Assembly: GCA_002448555.1 (NCBI GenBank)
Contig: DJYV01000170.1
Coordinates: 1 to 14,301, forward strand
Origin: Flavobacteriales bacterium UBA6969
Lineage (GTDB): Bacteria; Bacteroidota; Bacteroidia; Flavobacteriales_D; Sanyastnellaceae
Reading direction: 5' to 3'
Length of the DNA: 14,301 nucleotides
A program made the translations under genes and the position numbers. Positions 1 through 6,953 of the stretch are shown piece by piece (the first letter of the stretch is position 1; each line of letters begins with the position of its first letter). Under the pieces are notes generated by a model. It saw only the letters and a program-made list of their open reading frames with translations. It did not search any database and had not been told where the DNA came from.

Positions 1-2148
1 TTCACCTGAGCACGTTTCGCAACCTGTTGGCATGACGCAAGAACCATCATCAGAAAGTGCTTGCACATCGAAATTACAAGCAACAGGGTCTATGCATCCG
101 GGGTGTGATGAGCTCTGATCAAAAACACCAAGCGACAACGCATAGAGGTAGGTTGCATCTGTAGGAGTATTGACAAAAACCTCAATAAATTGGGCTCCAC
201 CTAGGGACAACGTGGTAGACCACCACGGTGAATCATCAAAATTCACATCATGAGGGTAAGTACTCCATAACATGAGGGATGAATTCTGATAAGAATTCCC
301 CATTATCGAGGTATTTGTGCACTCAATCAAACTGTTGGATTGCAACAAATTCGAAAAGCTATTATTTGAGATTTCCAAATTATTCGAGAGCTCAGCTTGA
401 ATGCCAATGGCGAGCATGGACCCTTGATATTCGACTGGAATAATCTCGTCAAAACTATTGCCTTGTATTAGGACTGATTCAGTGTTTGAGCCAAGAGAAA
501 TCGCTGATCCCAATACAAACTCAATCACGTTGTTCTCTATCGTGATCCCAGTCGGCGGATCAATAGGCTCAGAATTACCCCAACATAAAATCCCGTAAGA
601 AAGGGGTGATTGATTTCCTCCTCCTGGAAGTTGAATATGGCTGATCTCATTATTTTTAATCAGAACATTGGAGCAGCCGGGATTCACAGTGACACCACTA
701 CCCGTGGATTCATCCCCATCAATTACTAAACCATCAATAATCACATCAGATACACCAGGCTCAATTGAAATTCCAGTTACCCAGCCGGAGACATTCAAAA
801 AGACACCTTCTTGAGCAATTAATGCGATTGACTTATCTATTACAAGAGCTTCGCTGTACGTCCCCGATGGTATGGCGATTGAGTCTCCAGCATGGGCATT
901 ATCAATGGCCCCTTGGATTGTCCCATCACCGTCGCATATACCGAAAGCATCGTCGTAAACACATGATCCTGGATCGGTGGCATTCTCATCAAAATTACAT
1001 GCAGCTGAATCCTGACACCCTGTTATCTCGTCTGCATCGCAGACACCATCATCATCTGCATCATTATCGATAACGGTTCCTGTACCGTCAGATTCCCCCG
1101 AACATTCATCGCAGCCCTCTGCAAAAACACACGAAGCGTCGTCATCAGTTGCAGCGATATCATAATTGCATGCGAGAGCCGACATACAGCCAGCGATTTC
1201 CAATTCATCGCATATACCATCGCCATCAGAATCGCTCAAACATTCACCAGCGCAATTGTAATACTGCGGCGGGTAAGAACACGTACCGTTGTCTGAGGTC
1301 GCCAAATCATAGTAATTACAAGCGCTCGAGTCGATACACCCTTCAATAATCGCGCCTTGCATGGATGTTCCATCAAAAGTTTGAGTAACAATGACCGTAT
1401 TCGTCGAATCACCCTCAATCCAAATCTCTGCACTTAAAGTCCACGTGAAAATATCGTCCGTGGTCAATTGCATAACAATCGCTTTGTAATCTTCACCAGC
1501 GTACCCATTGACCGCATCGGTGCTGCTCAATTCCCACGCACCTTGTGAATCTATGTCCTGCATGGCTATATCCACAGCGCCGTAGTTGCCGCTCGCCATA
1601 CCGTTAAGGATGAAGTTTTGCGACCACGGCGTTAACGAGGTTTCTTCGAGTTCGACATCGACCTCACCAGCTACGTCATTTGGAAACGCCGTCAATCCAA
1701 TTCCCACCCACGAATCGATTTCGTGCGCGTTATACCCTCCGTAAAAGAAGCCTGCCGATGGCACCCCACCTGAAGTCGCTCCTATACAGAATGAGTTGTT
1801 GTAAATACCGCCTGGCGCACTGATTGTAGCCGGGTAGTCCGCATTTCCGAAGATGCGGTGGACAAAATCCGTTTGGTTGAGTGTGTGCACGTACACCTTG
1901 TACACTGAGTATCCCGTGTAATCGAACGCAGAGAACTGGTCGATGATGAAGGGCGACGCGTTGGTCTGGGTGAATTTGTACTGATCATTGAAGACCATGC
2001 CGGTGGCTTCCACGTCGGGAGCGGTTGGAATGGCGCGTTCCGATGGACCGTTGGTCGCAAAGGACATGTGAATACTTGTGCTGGCAATCAAGAACAGGAG
2101 TCCTGATTTGACCGCACCCTTCGTCAGGGTTTTGGCAATTTGGTGCAT
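1..2148 (-). CDS. Large secreted repeat / parallel beta-helix surface protein, 3' end outside window
   Basis: An open frame starts with ATG at 2148 and runs without a stop to base 1 (716 codons), so the C-terminus is missing. Residues 1-31 look like a signal peptide (hydrophobic LLFLIAS core, cleavage likely after SFA). Residues about 80-262 form a domain also found in the protein at 12668-13291 (YKVY, IFG, DSWVGIGL, GAW, QLTT). Residues 270-398 hold three cysteine repeats of the form GCxDxxACNY/F...GSC with acidic calcium-type loops between them (DSDGDGICDELE at 306-317, DNDADDDGVCDADE at 361-374). Residues about 405-620 read as a right-handed parallel beta-helix of the NosD / pectate-lyase-like kind (TIQGAIDNAHAGDSIAIPSG, then repeated 'I.NN.I/F' turns). 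A fourth cysteine repeat is at 684-705. Repeats like these are common in exported Bacteroidota surface proteins, often type IX secretion substrates, but the diagnostic C-terminal domain would lie off the window. No enzymatic activity can be assigned. Confidence 0.85.
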   Translation of the reverse strand, partial: MHQIAKTLTKGAVKSGLLFLIASTSIHMSFATNGPSERAIPTAPDVEATGMVFNDQYKFTQTNASPFIIDQFSAFDYTGYSVYKVYVHTLNQTDFVHRIFGNADYPATISAPGGIYNNSFCIGATSGGVPSAGFFYGGYNAHEIDSWVGIGLTAFPNDVAGEVDVELEETSLTPWSQNFILNGMASGNYGAVDIAMQDIDSQGAWELSSTDAVNGYAGEDYKAIVMQLTTDDIFTWTLSAEIWIEGDSTNTVIVTQTFDGTSMQGAIIEGCIDSSACNYYDLATSDNGTCSYPPQYYNCAGECLSDSDGDGICDELEIAGCMSALACNYDIAATDDDASCVFAEGCDECSGESDGTGTVIDNDADDDGVCDADEITGCQDSAACNFDENATDPGSCVYDDAFGICDGDGTIQGAIDNAHAGDSIAIPSGTYSEALVIDKSIALIAQEGVFLNVSGWVTGISIEPGVSDVIIDGLVIDGDESTGSGVTVNPGCSNVLIKNNEISHIQLPGGGNQSPLSYGILCWGNSEPIDPPTGITIENNVIEFVLGSAISLGSNTESVLIQGNSFDEIIPVEYQGSMLAIGIQAELSNNLEISNNSFSNLLQSNSLIECTNTSIMGNSYQNSSLMLWSTYPHDVNFDDSPWWSTTLSLGGAQFIEVFVNTPTDATYLYALSLGVFDQSSSHPGCIDPVACNFDVQALSDDGSCVMPTGCETCSGE
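955..1341 (-). repeat. Three GCxDxxACN cysteine / calcium-loop repeats within the surface protein gene
   Basis: The encoded units are residues 270-290 (GCIDSSACNYYDLATSDNGT then C), 320-340 (GCMSALACNYDIAATDDDAS then C) and 377-396 (GCQDSAACNFDENATDPGSC). Acidic DxDxDG-type loops separate them. A fourth copy, residues 684-704, lies at bases 37-99, beyond the beta-helix section. The units align at the protein level but have clearly diverged at the DNA level, so this is an old protein repeat rather than a recent tandem duplication. Confidence 0.8.
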
Positions 2149-2170
2149 GGTGATAATTCAGCGATTTTCT

Positions 2171-2202
2171 CTAAAATACAAAAAACACCGTCGAACATAC
2201 AA
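2171..2202 (-). promoter_or_regulatory. Probable Bacteroidota-type promoter of the surface protein gene
   Basis: Read on the minus strand, TTG (2202-2200) is followed by 21 bases and then TATTTTAG (2178-2171), a 5 of 6 match to the defined bases of the Bacteroidota -7 consensus TAnnTTTG. The box ends 22 bases before the ATG, giving a short leader. The surrounding 2149-2300 stretch is A+T-rich and has no convincing gene. Only the sequence match supports this. Confidence 0.5.
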
Positions 2203-2363
2203 TAAAAAGCTTTTAATCTATTATTATACACTTAACAACCAATCCAACGCGACTTACATTCCGTGGCAATAATCCGCGCATAAATCGCTGAAAATCACGC
2301 TGTATTCATCGGGTTGCAGCGGCCTAGCTCCCTCCTTCCAGGACCAATGCGTCGTATGGTTGC

Positions 2364-2399
2364 TTTGGGTGCACCTAAAGTATTTACGAAATTTCCAGC
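2364..2399 (+). promoter_or_regulatory. Candidate promoter abutting the amidotransferase start
   Basis: TTTG (2364-2367) is followed by 20 bases, then GAAATTTC (2388-2395), then CAGC and the ATG at 2400. The -7 box is imperfect (G for T at position 1, C for G at position 8), but the end of it and the CAGC-ATG junction resemble the box before the nuclease gene at 6966. If it is used, transcription would begin at or within a few bases of the start codon. Confidence 0.35.
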
Positions 2400-3224
2400 A
2401 TGGTTCGATTCTACACTCTGTCCGTCATTGCTTTCTGGCTTGTGAGCTGCTCTTCCCCGGCCCCTCATCCCGCAACCAAAACAGCACCTGATACCCTTCA
2501 CATCGTAGCCTCTCGGTTGTTCGAAAGTCGCACATACGAAGACTTCCTCGAACCGTTGGCTTCACCCGATGTCATCCACTGGCACGATGCCTCGGAATTG
2601 ACCCCAGGAGAATTGAGCGATGTGCTGGGTTCCGCCCACGGCGTGCTGATGACGGGCGGTGCGGACATCCACCCCGCCCGCTATGGTCAAGCCTCGGACA
2701 CCGCACGGTGCGGCACCATTGACATCGAACGGGACCAAATCGAAAGTGCACTGCTCCACGCAGTGGATTCCCTTCGGCTTCCTTGTTTGGGCATTTGCCG
2801 CGGGCTGCAATTCATGAACGTGCACAACGGGGGCACCTTGCATGCTCACCTCCCAGATGTTTTGGGCACGAATGCACACCGCGCAGGCACGGAAGGAAAT
2901 TTCCGGGATACGCTCCACACCGTCATCGCTGGATCCAATGCCGAATTCCTTGGAATTGAAACCGAAACCACCTCTGAAGTGATATCACATCACCACCAGG
3001 GAATCAATCAGTTAGGTACAGGGCTCGAGGCGTGGGTGTATGCTTCAGACAGTCTCATTGAAGGCATTCGACGGAAAGATCATATGGAATTTCCTTTTTA
3101 TGTAGGAGTCCAATGGCATCCCGAGCGCTCGCCCAAGAATCAGCGCTTGGTAGAGTCTATTGGGCTGCATTTCATGGAGGCGTTACGGCAGCATTTACCT
3201 CCCCAACCTTCGCTGATTCCCTAA
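2400..3224 (+). CDS. Lipoprotein-type class I glutamine amidotransferase (peptidase C26, PuuD-like)
   Basis: The 274-residue product begins with a short lipoprotein signal ending in the lipobox LVSC (Cys17), so it is probably lipidated and held in a membrane facing the periplasm. The remainder is a class I amidotransferase of the gamma-glutamyl hydrolase / gamma-glutamyl-GABA hydrolase type. Visible features are MTGGADIHPARYG at 84-96, the nucleophile elbow GICRG with Cys133, the family block SHHHQGIN at 196-203, and GVQWHPE with His240 and Glu242 completing the triad. Length is normal for PuuD plus a signal. Such enzymes split gamma-glutamyl amide bonds; a periplasmic role on gamma-glutamyl peptides is inferred. 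The start at 2400 is fixed by the lipobox. It is a single gene, divergent from the surface protein. PuuD of E. coli acts in the cytosol, so the lipoprotein signal is the odd point. Confidence 0.88.
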   Translation: MVRFYTLSVIAFWLVSCSSPAPHPATKTAPDTLHIVASRLFESRTYEDFLEPLASPDVIHWHDASELTPGELSDVLGSAHGVLMTGGADIHPARYGQASDTARCGTIDIERDQIESALLHAVDSLRLPCLGICRGLQFMNVHNGGTLHAHLPDVLGTNAHRAGTEGNFRDTLHTVIAGSNAEFLGIETETTSEVISHHHQGINQLGTGLEAWVYASDSLIEGIRRKDHMEFPFYVGVQWHPERSPKNQRLVESIGLHFMEALRQHLPPQPSLIP

Positions 3225-3248
3225 ATTTATTTGAGTAGTTCCAGAATC

Positions 3249-3282
3249 AAAAAAAGCCTGCAAGTCAATGACTTACAGGCTT
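3249..3282 (-). terminator. Rho-independent terminator of the tRNA gene
   Basis: AAGCCTG (3254-3260) pairs with CAGGCTT (3276-3282), and the inner bases AAGT/ACTT extend the stem past a small mismatch. On the minus strand the stem is followed by seven T. It lies directly 3' of the tRNA. On the plus strand it follows the amidotransferase gene by about 30 bases, but only a weak TTCTT follows there, so use in that direction is doubtful. Confidence 0.75.
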
Positions 3283-3287
3283 CTTCG

Positions 3288-3361
3288 TGACCCTGTAGGG
3301 ATTCGAACCCCAAACCTTCGCATCCGTAGTGCGATGCTCTATCCAGTTGAGCTACAGAGCC
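3288..3361 (-). tRNA. trnR: tRNA-Arg (anticodon ACG)
   Basis: The minus strand folds into a full cloverleaf. The acceptor stem is GGCTCTG/CAGGGTC with a G-T pair at positions 2-71 and a T-G pair at 4-69, and discriminator A. The D arm is GCTC/GAGC. The anticodon arm is TCGCA-CTACGGA-TGCGA with anticodon ACG, read as ICG after A34 deamination, giving arginine. The T arm has the loop TTCGAAT. CCA is not encoded. A consensus promoter lies upstream and a terminator downstream, so it is its own transcription unit. Confidence 0.95.
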
Positions 3362-3383
3362 ATTTTCCCGACGAAACGGGGGG

Positions 3384-3414
3384 CAAAGATACCAACTCGT
3401 GTTGAACCGCCAAA
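3384..3414 (-). promoter_or_regulatory. Consensus Bacteroidota promoter of tRNA-Arg
   Basis: On the minus strand TTTG (3414-3411), exactly 19 bases, then TATCTTTG (3391-3384) match the Bacteroidota housekeeping promoter TTTG-N19-TAnnTTTG perfectly. Transcription would start about 20 bases before the mature tRNA 5' end. A 6-bp hairpin, GAACCG/CGGTTC (3404-3420, loop CCAAA), spans the -33 element. Confidence 0.85.
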
Positions 3415-3446
3415 CGGTTCGCCATAATTCTCTTTTTCCGCGTGTA

Positions 3447-4553
3447 TCAACGACCCATGGCCTTCCGCAACTCCTTCGGCAGTGCTTCCTCGTGCAGCAT
3501 GATGCCAATGGTGTGGTGGCGGAAGTAGGCCATGGAAACGTATTGTTTGCCGCCGTAGTCATTGCCCTGGCCCCACGAGTTCTTGATGATAAAGTACTCC
3601 CGGCCTTGGGCGTCAGCGGCCCGGCCTACGATGTGCATGAGGTGGTCGTCCGTATTCTCCTGTGAATCAAAAGCCGATTGGCGCACGGCTTGGTCCACGG
3701 AAGGCTCAAGCGGCATCGCATCCAACGACTCCCACTCCTCCTTGCTCCCTGCAGCCTCGGGCATGATGGCCCAGCCGTCGCGGAAGGAAAAGCCTTTGTT
3801 GCTCACATCCGCATCCCAGGCGACGGTGTAGCCGTTTTCGAGGGCGTGGTGCACCGCCTCTTCCAAATCGTCCAGCTCAACGTTGTAAAACGCCCCATGC
3901 GCATGATTGTCCGGCACTTCCAACACAAACGACGCACCAAACGGATGGTGTGTGAAGCTGGTCAGGGTCGCGTACGCTGCGGGATCGATGCCCACCGCAT
4001 CCCGGAACGACGCCGGGGTGTACTGGGCGCCGTTATACTCAAACGTTTCCGGCAAGGCACCGAGGTAAGCGTCCAGCGTCGCCTCCACGGCCTCCATGCC
4101 CGCGGGTGCCACCCCACCCGACTGTTCCACCAAGGCCTTGGCCATGGTCTCCATCATGCCGTCCAAAGCTCCGTGGTCGTAGGCACCCGCGGCTTGGCCA
4201 CCGCCGTACACCGATTGCGGCACGATGCCGTATTTGGCTGCGGCGTGTGTCACGTCATGTGAGAGGCCGCCAGGTCCCATCTGGTGCTTGCCGTGGTAGC
4301 GTGCGTAACGGGCAACTTTTTCGGGGTAAATCACCCGCACGCTGGCCATCTCGCTGAAGTCGTGCAATTCGCCCGTGATGCGAAACGCCTCTGACTCGAG
4401 AAAACTCGTCGTGCTGAAGCTCCAGCATGTGCCTGTGCGGCCTTGGCTGATGACCTCCGTCGCCGTCAAATCGATTTCCACTTCTAGGCCTTGGGCGTTT
4501 GCAGTCACAGCACAAGCCAGCGCCAGTGCGCACAATGGGGTCTTTAAATTCAT
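3447..4553 (-). CDS. Secreted papain-fold cysteine protease, C1B (PepC / bleomycin hydrolase-like)
   Basis: The 368-residue product starts at 4553; the reading frame opens ten codons earlier, but this ATG gives a proper signal peptide (MNLKTPLCALALACAVTANA, cleavage near AQG). The papain-fold residues are all visible: Gln37 for the oxyanion hole, Cys43 in TGTCWSFS, His304 in DDHLMHIVG (spacing to the VG as in papain) and Asn325 in KNSWG. The block MGPGG at 92-96 and the long insert before the histidine fit family C1B better than classic papain. It is shorter than typical PepC (about 450) and is exported, whereas PepC is cytosolic. Peptide trimming in the periplasm or outside the cell is the likely role; the substrate is unknown. 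It is divergent from the 4601 gene, with 47 bases between them. A TACCTTGT box (4587-4580, minus) may be its -7 element; no good -33 was seen. Confidence 0.87.
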   Translation of the reverse strand: MNLKTPLCALALACAVTANAQGLEVEIDLTATEVISQGRTGTCWSFSTTSFLESEAFRITGELHDFSEMASVRVIYPEKVARYARYHGKHQMGPGGLSHDVTHAAAKYGIVPQSVYGGGQAAGAYDHGALDGMMETMAKALVEQSGGVAPAGMEAVEATLDAYLGALPETFEYNGAQYTPASFRDAVGIDPAAYATLTSFTHHPFGASFVLEVPDNHAHGAFYNVELDDLEEAVHHALENGYTVAWDADVSNKGFSFRDGWAIMPEAAGSKEEWESLDAMPLEPSVDQAVRQSAFDSQENTDDHLMHIVGRAADAQGREYFIIKNSWGQGNDYGGKQYVSMAYFRHHTIGIMLHEEALPKELRKAMGR

Positions 4554-4566
4554 CCTACCTTGGTTC

Positions 4567-4600
4567 TTGGTTTCTCCCCACAAGGTAAGAACTCTGCGCC
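4567..4600 (+). promoter_or_regulatory. Candidate promoter abutting the 4601 start
   Basis: TTG (4567-4569), 19 bases, GAACTCTG (4589-4596), then CGCC and the ATG at 4601. The -7 box is imperfect (G for T at position 1, C for T at position 6), but its distance to ATG is the same as at 2400, 6914 and 6966. The same 47-base gap carries a perfect 7-bp inverted repeat, TACCTTG (4556-4562) and CAAGGTA (4581-4587). Confidence 0.35.
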
Positions 4601-5191
4601 ATGCCCGATGACGATCGCCCCCTAGCTGCCCTTCTCCCCGCCCTCCGGCGCGGCGTTCCCATTGACGAGGTCAAGGCAGCCGCTCATGCTACGGCAGCGG
4701 ATCCTCAATGCATCCAAGCCTTGCTTGACCTGCTCATCCACCCGAGCGGTTTCAGTCGCATCCAGCGCCAGAAGGCCGCTTGGGTCGTGCACCACGCCTT
4801 TCAGCTGGACGAGCGCGCCTTCCTGCCCCTGCGCGCTGAATTGGGCCTGGCACTCGACGCCACGGAGGACCCATCCGCCCTGCGCGAATTGCTGAAAGTG
4901 CTGGCCAGCCCGTTGTGGGCCGATGCAGAAACCGAGGTCCAGCGGACAGACGCCCTGGAATTGGCCGCAGGGCTTCTGCACGTAGAGGATGTTCCCGTGG
5001 CCGTGCACTATGCGGCGATGCAAACGCTTCAGTCACGCGCTCAATGCGCATCAGAGGTCAGGGAGTCCCTTGAGACCTTAAACGCATTGCATGGCCGCCT
5101 TGGCGCCGAAAACGCACCACTGCGAACATGCGCCGAGCGCTACATCAAACGGTTTCGTCAGAAACTCGCGCGAACGAAATCGCCGAGCTGA
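4601..5191 (+). CDS. Conserved helical-repeat (HEAT/ARM-like) protein of unknown function
   Basis: The 196-residue product has no signal peptide or membrane segment and is almost wholly predicted helix: Leu/Ala-rich helices separated by short polar turns, with a basic C-terminus (RYIKRFRQKLARTK). The central part (RQKAAWVVHHAF at 56-67, LRELLKVLASPL at 94-105, VAVHYAAMQTLQSRA at 133-147) resembles a family of roughly 200-residue ARM-fold proteins in Bacteroidota that databases sometimes mislabel as adenylosuccinate lyase. That link is from memory of the family, not a search. No catalytic motif is visible. Its last 34 bases overlap the end of the convergent outer-membrane gene. Probably a cytoplasmic protein-protein interaction module. 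Confidence 0.75.
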   Translation: MPDDDRPLAALLPALRRGVPIDEVKAAAHATAADPQCIQALLDLLIHPSGFSRIQRQKAAWVVHHAFQLDERAFLPLRAELGLALDATEDPSALRELLKVLASPLWADAETEVQRTDALELAAGLLHVEDVPVAVHYAAMQTLQSRAQCASEVRESLETLNALHGRLGAENAPLRTCAERYIKRFRQKLARTKSPS

Positions 5192-6120
5192 GGCGGAATC
5201 ACCCATGTGAGGTACAACGCACCTTGGACCAGGTTGTCCTCGTACGTGCCCATCACCACCCGGTCCCGGCTAACGCGTGCCGTGAGCATCAGGTTGCCGC
5301 CCTCCTCAAAAAACAACTCAACGCCAAGCGCACCGTAAAACCCAAAACCCGTTGACGTCAGACTGGACGTGGGATTGGTAAACTGACCGTTGCCCGCGGG
5401 TGCTGCCAAAAGTTGGTAGTTCTGGTTCTGGATGCGCACGTAGTTCTGCTTGAGCTGGGTCGCGAGCATGTTGCCCCCCACTTCAAACGTCCAACTCGCC
5501 TCGTCGCCAATGTACGCAGCCGTCCGGTATCCCAGCGACAACTGGAATCGGTCTTCTTCGGAGAAAATGCCAAACGTGCGGCGGTTTTCCGAGCCCGCTC
5601 CCTGCACAATCTCATTGGTCACCATGTTCCATGCCCCTTCAGACTTGAGGCCATTGATGGCATCGATGTGCAGCACGAAAGCGCTTTCAGGATTGAAAAA
5701 AAGCAACGTTTGCAACCCCATGATCGTACCCGGCGTATAGCGCATGCCGTAGAGGCGCAACGCTTCGCTGTACAGCGGGTATTCGATGTACTCAAATTCC
5801 CCGGCTTCCAGGCCAATGCTGTTCATCACTTGGCTCCAAATCAAGCTGTTGACGTTATTCACGCCCAAGCGCTCCTCGATGGTCATCAAATTGGCTGTGG
5901 GATCCGACAATTCGTATATCTCACCTGAGATGCCGCTATAAAACTCATTGGCCGCCTTGTGATGCCCCTGGTACACGCCAAAGTTCAAGGCGAACTCGAT
6001 GCCTTTGCGCTCGGGAACGTACGAATCATAGTCGTCCCAATCGTCCCAATCTTGGCCCCAAGCCACCGGAGCACACGCCCCCATGGCCACCAACATACCG
6101 AGAATCCACGCGCTTTTCAT
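5158..6120 (-). CDS. Probable outer-membrane beta-barrel protein, unrecognised
   Basis: The 320-residue product begins at the ATG at 6120, chosen because it opens a clean signal peptide (MKSAWILGMLVAMGACAPVAWG, cleavage before Gln23). A Cys at residue 16 gives a weak lipobox (MGAC), so lipidation cannot be excluded. The mature start is very acidic (DWDDWDDYDSY). Alternating hydrophobic/polar stretches with aromatic ends (IEFALNFGVY, FQLSLGYRTAAYIG, WTFEVGGNMLA, FGFYGALGVELFF, LMLTARVSRDRVVMG, ALYLTWVIPP) and a terminal Phe suggest an outer-membrane barrel. I recognise no family. It starts 5 bases after the stop of the cyclophilin lipoprotein gene, and those five bases are AAGGA, one of the few Shine-Dalgarno-like sequences here, though unusually close to the ATG. 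The two genes are almost certainly one operon. Confidence 0.8.
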   Translation of the reverse strand: MKSAWILGMLVAMGACAPVAWGQDWDDWDDYDSYVPERKGIEFALNFGVYQGHHKAANEFYSGISGEIYELSDPTANLMTIEERLGVNNVNSLIWSQVMNSIGLEAGEFEYIEYPLYSEALRLYGMRYTPGTIMGLQTLLFFNPESAFVLHIDAINGLKSEGAWNMVTNEIVQGAGSENRRTFGIFSEEDRFQLSLGYRTAAYIGDEASWTFEVGGNMLATQLKQNYVRIQNQNYQLLAAPAGNGQFTNPTSSLTSTGFGFYGALGVELFFEEGGNLMLTARVSRDRVVMGTYEDNLVQGALYLTWVIPPQLGDFVRASF

Positions 6121-6125
6121 TCCTT

Positions 6126-6914
6126 CTAATTTACGGCCGAAACCCGCATTTCCAGCCGTTGCAACGGCCAATCGCTGTCATCGGTCGGCACCTGTGACAG
6201 CTGGTCCAGCACCTCCCAACCGTCCACCAGCCGACCAAATACCGTGTGCTCGTTGTCCAAATGCGGTGTGCCGCCAGCTGCGTAGTAACGTTGTTTTTGG
6301 GCTTCGGTGTACGTGAACCCCTTTTCCCGTTCGATCTGCTGCAATTCCACGGCGGTCACCTTGCGGCCCACGACGATGTAGAAATCATACGAAGCGGAGC
6401 GCTTGTCGGGATTGCCATTGTAGGTGCGCCCCATCGCTACAGCCCCGCGCACGTGCCGGTAACGGTCGTCGAACTCACTGGGCAGCGTGTGCTTTCCGAT
6501 GAGCCAGCGCATCTCTTGCGCCTGCGGATCTTCGGAATTGCCACCCTGCACCACAAACTCCGGCACCACCCGTACAAATTCACTGGGCCGGTAATACCCG
6601 CGCTCCACCTTGTAGCGAAAATTGGCCGCGTGCAGTGGCACGTCATCGAACAACTCGAGCGTCATCGTTCCGTATTTGGTCTCCACTTCCATCCGACTCC
6701 CCTGATGCTCTTCGTGCCATTCGGTGAGGAAGGCTTCGCAATTGTCATCGGACAAGGGTGGGTAAGCGAGGATTTTAGCCTTGGCAGCCACCGCAGCTTC
6801 GTCGACTTCAGCAGCCACGGGTTTCGCCGGCACCGCTTCTGCCGGTGCAGGCGTGGGTTCGCCACAGGCCACAGCCCAGATCATCAACCATCCCAAGAAC
6901 AGCGCGCTTCGCAT
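6126..6914 (-). CDS. Cyclophilin-type peptidyl-prolyl isomerase lipoprotein
   Basis: The 262-residue product starts at 6914; longer in-frame upstream codons only cross the divergent nuclease gene. The lipobox is AVAC with Cys17, followed by a Pro/Ala-rich linker (18-47). A cyclophilin domain spans about 76-262: METKYGTMTLELF-like opening (VETKYGTMTLELF at 77-89), FVRVVPEFVVQGG at 113-125 with Arg115, Phe120 and Gln123 retained, AMGR at 160-163, DFYIVVG at 177-183, and HTVFGRLVDG at 223-232. The usual His of 'FHR' is Val, and the cyclosporin-contact Trp is His219, so cyclosporin binding would probably be weak. It is likely a periplasmic proline isomerase that helps envelope proteins fold. The next gene, 5 bases on, encodes a probable outer-membrane protein that may be a client. 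Transcription likely starts at or near the ATG from the TACCTTTG box. Confidence 0.9.
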   Translation of the reverse strand: MRSALFLGWLMIWAVACGEPTPAPAEAVPAKPVAAEVDEAAVAAKAKILAYPPLSDDNCEAFLTEWHEEHQGSRMEVETKYGTMTLELFDDVPLHAANFRYKVERGYYRPSEFVRVVPEFVVQGGNSEDPQAQEMRWLIGKHTLPSEFDDRYRHVRGAVAMGRTYNGNPDKRSASYDFYIVVGRKVTAVELQQIEREKGFTYTEAQKQRYYAAGGTPHLDNEHTVFGRLVDGWEVLDQLSQVPTDDSDWPLQRLEMRVSAVN

Positions 6915-6926
6915 GCCGCAAAGGTA
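6915..6926 (-). promoter_or_regulatory. -7 promoter box of the cyclophilin operon, 4 bases from ATG
   Basis: On the minus strand TACCTTTG (6926-6919) is a perfect TAnnTTTG match, followed by CGGC and the ATG at 6914. No TTG lies at the expected -33 position. Transcription would start at about the ATG, giving a leaderless or near-leaderless mRNA. Confidence 0.55.
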
Positions 6927-6953
6927 GCTCCCGAGAACAAAGCTGTGAATCCC

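Noticed and set aside
765..1433. Short plus- and minus-strand frames in the first 1.5 kb
   Set aside because: They are out-of-frame readings of the continuous 716-codon surface protein frame, which alone has a signal peptide and recognised repeats.
2205..2214. Palindrome AAAAGCTTTT as a terminator
   Set aside because: The arms meet without a loop, so no hairpin can form. It is more likely part of the A+T-rich promoter region of the surface protein gene.
3227..3562. Minus-strand open frame across the tRNA
   Set aside because: It covers the tRNA-Arg gene, its promoter and terminator, and the end of the protease gene; its translation includes the phrase produced by tRNA sequence and is not a protein.
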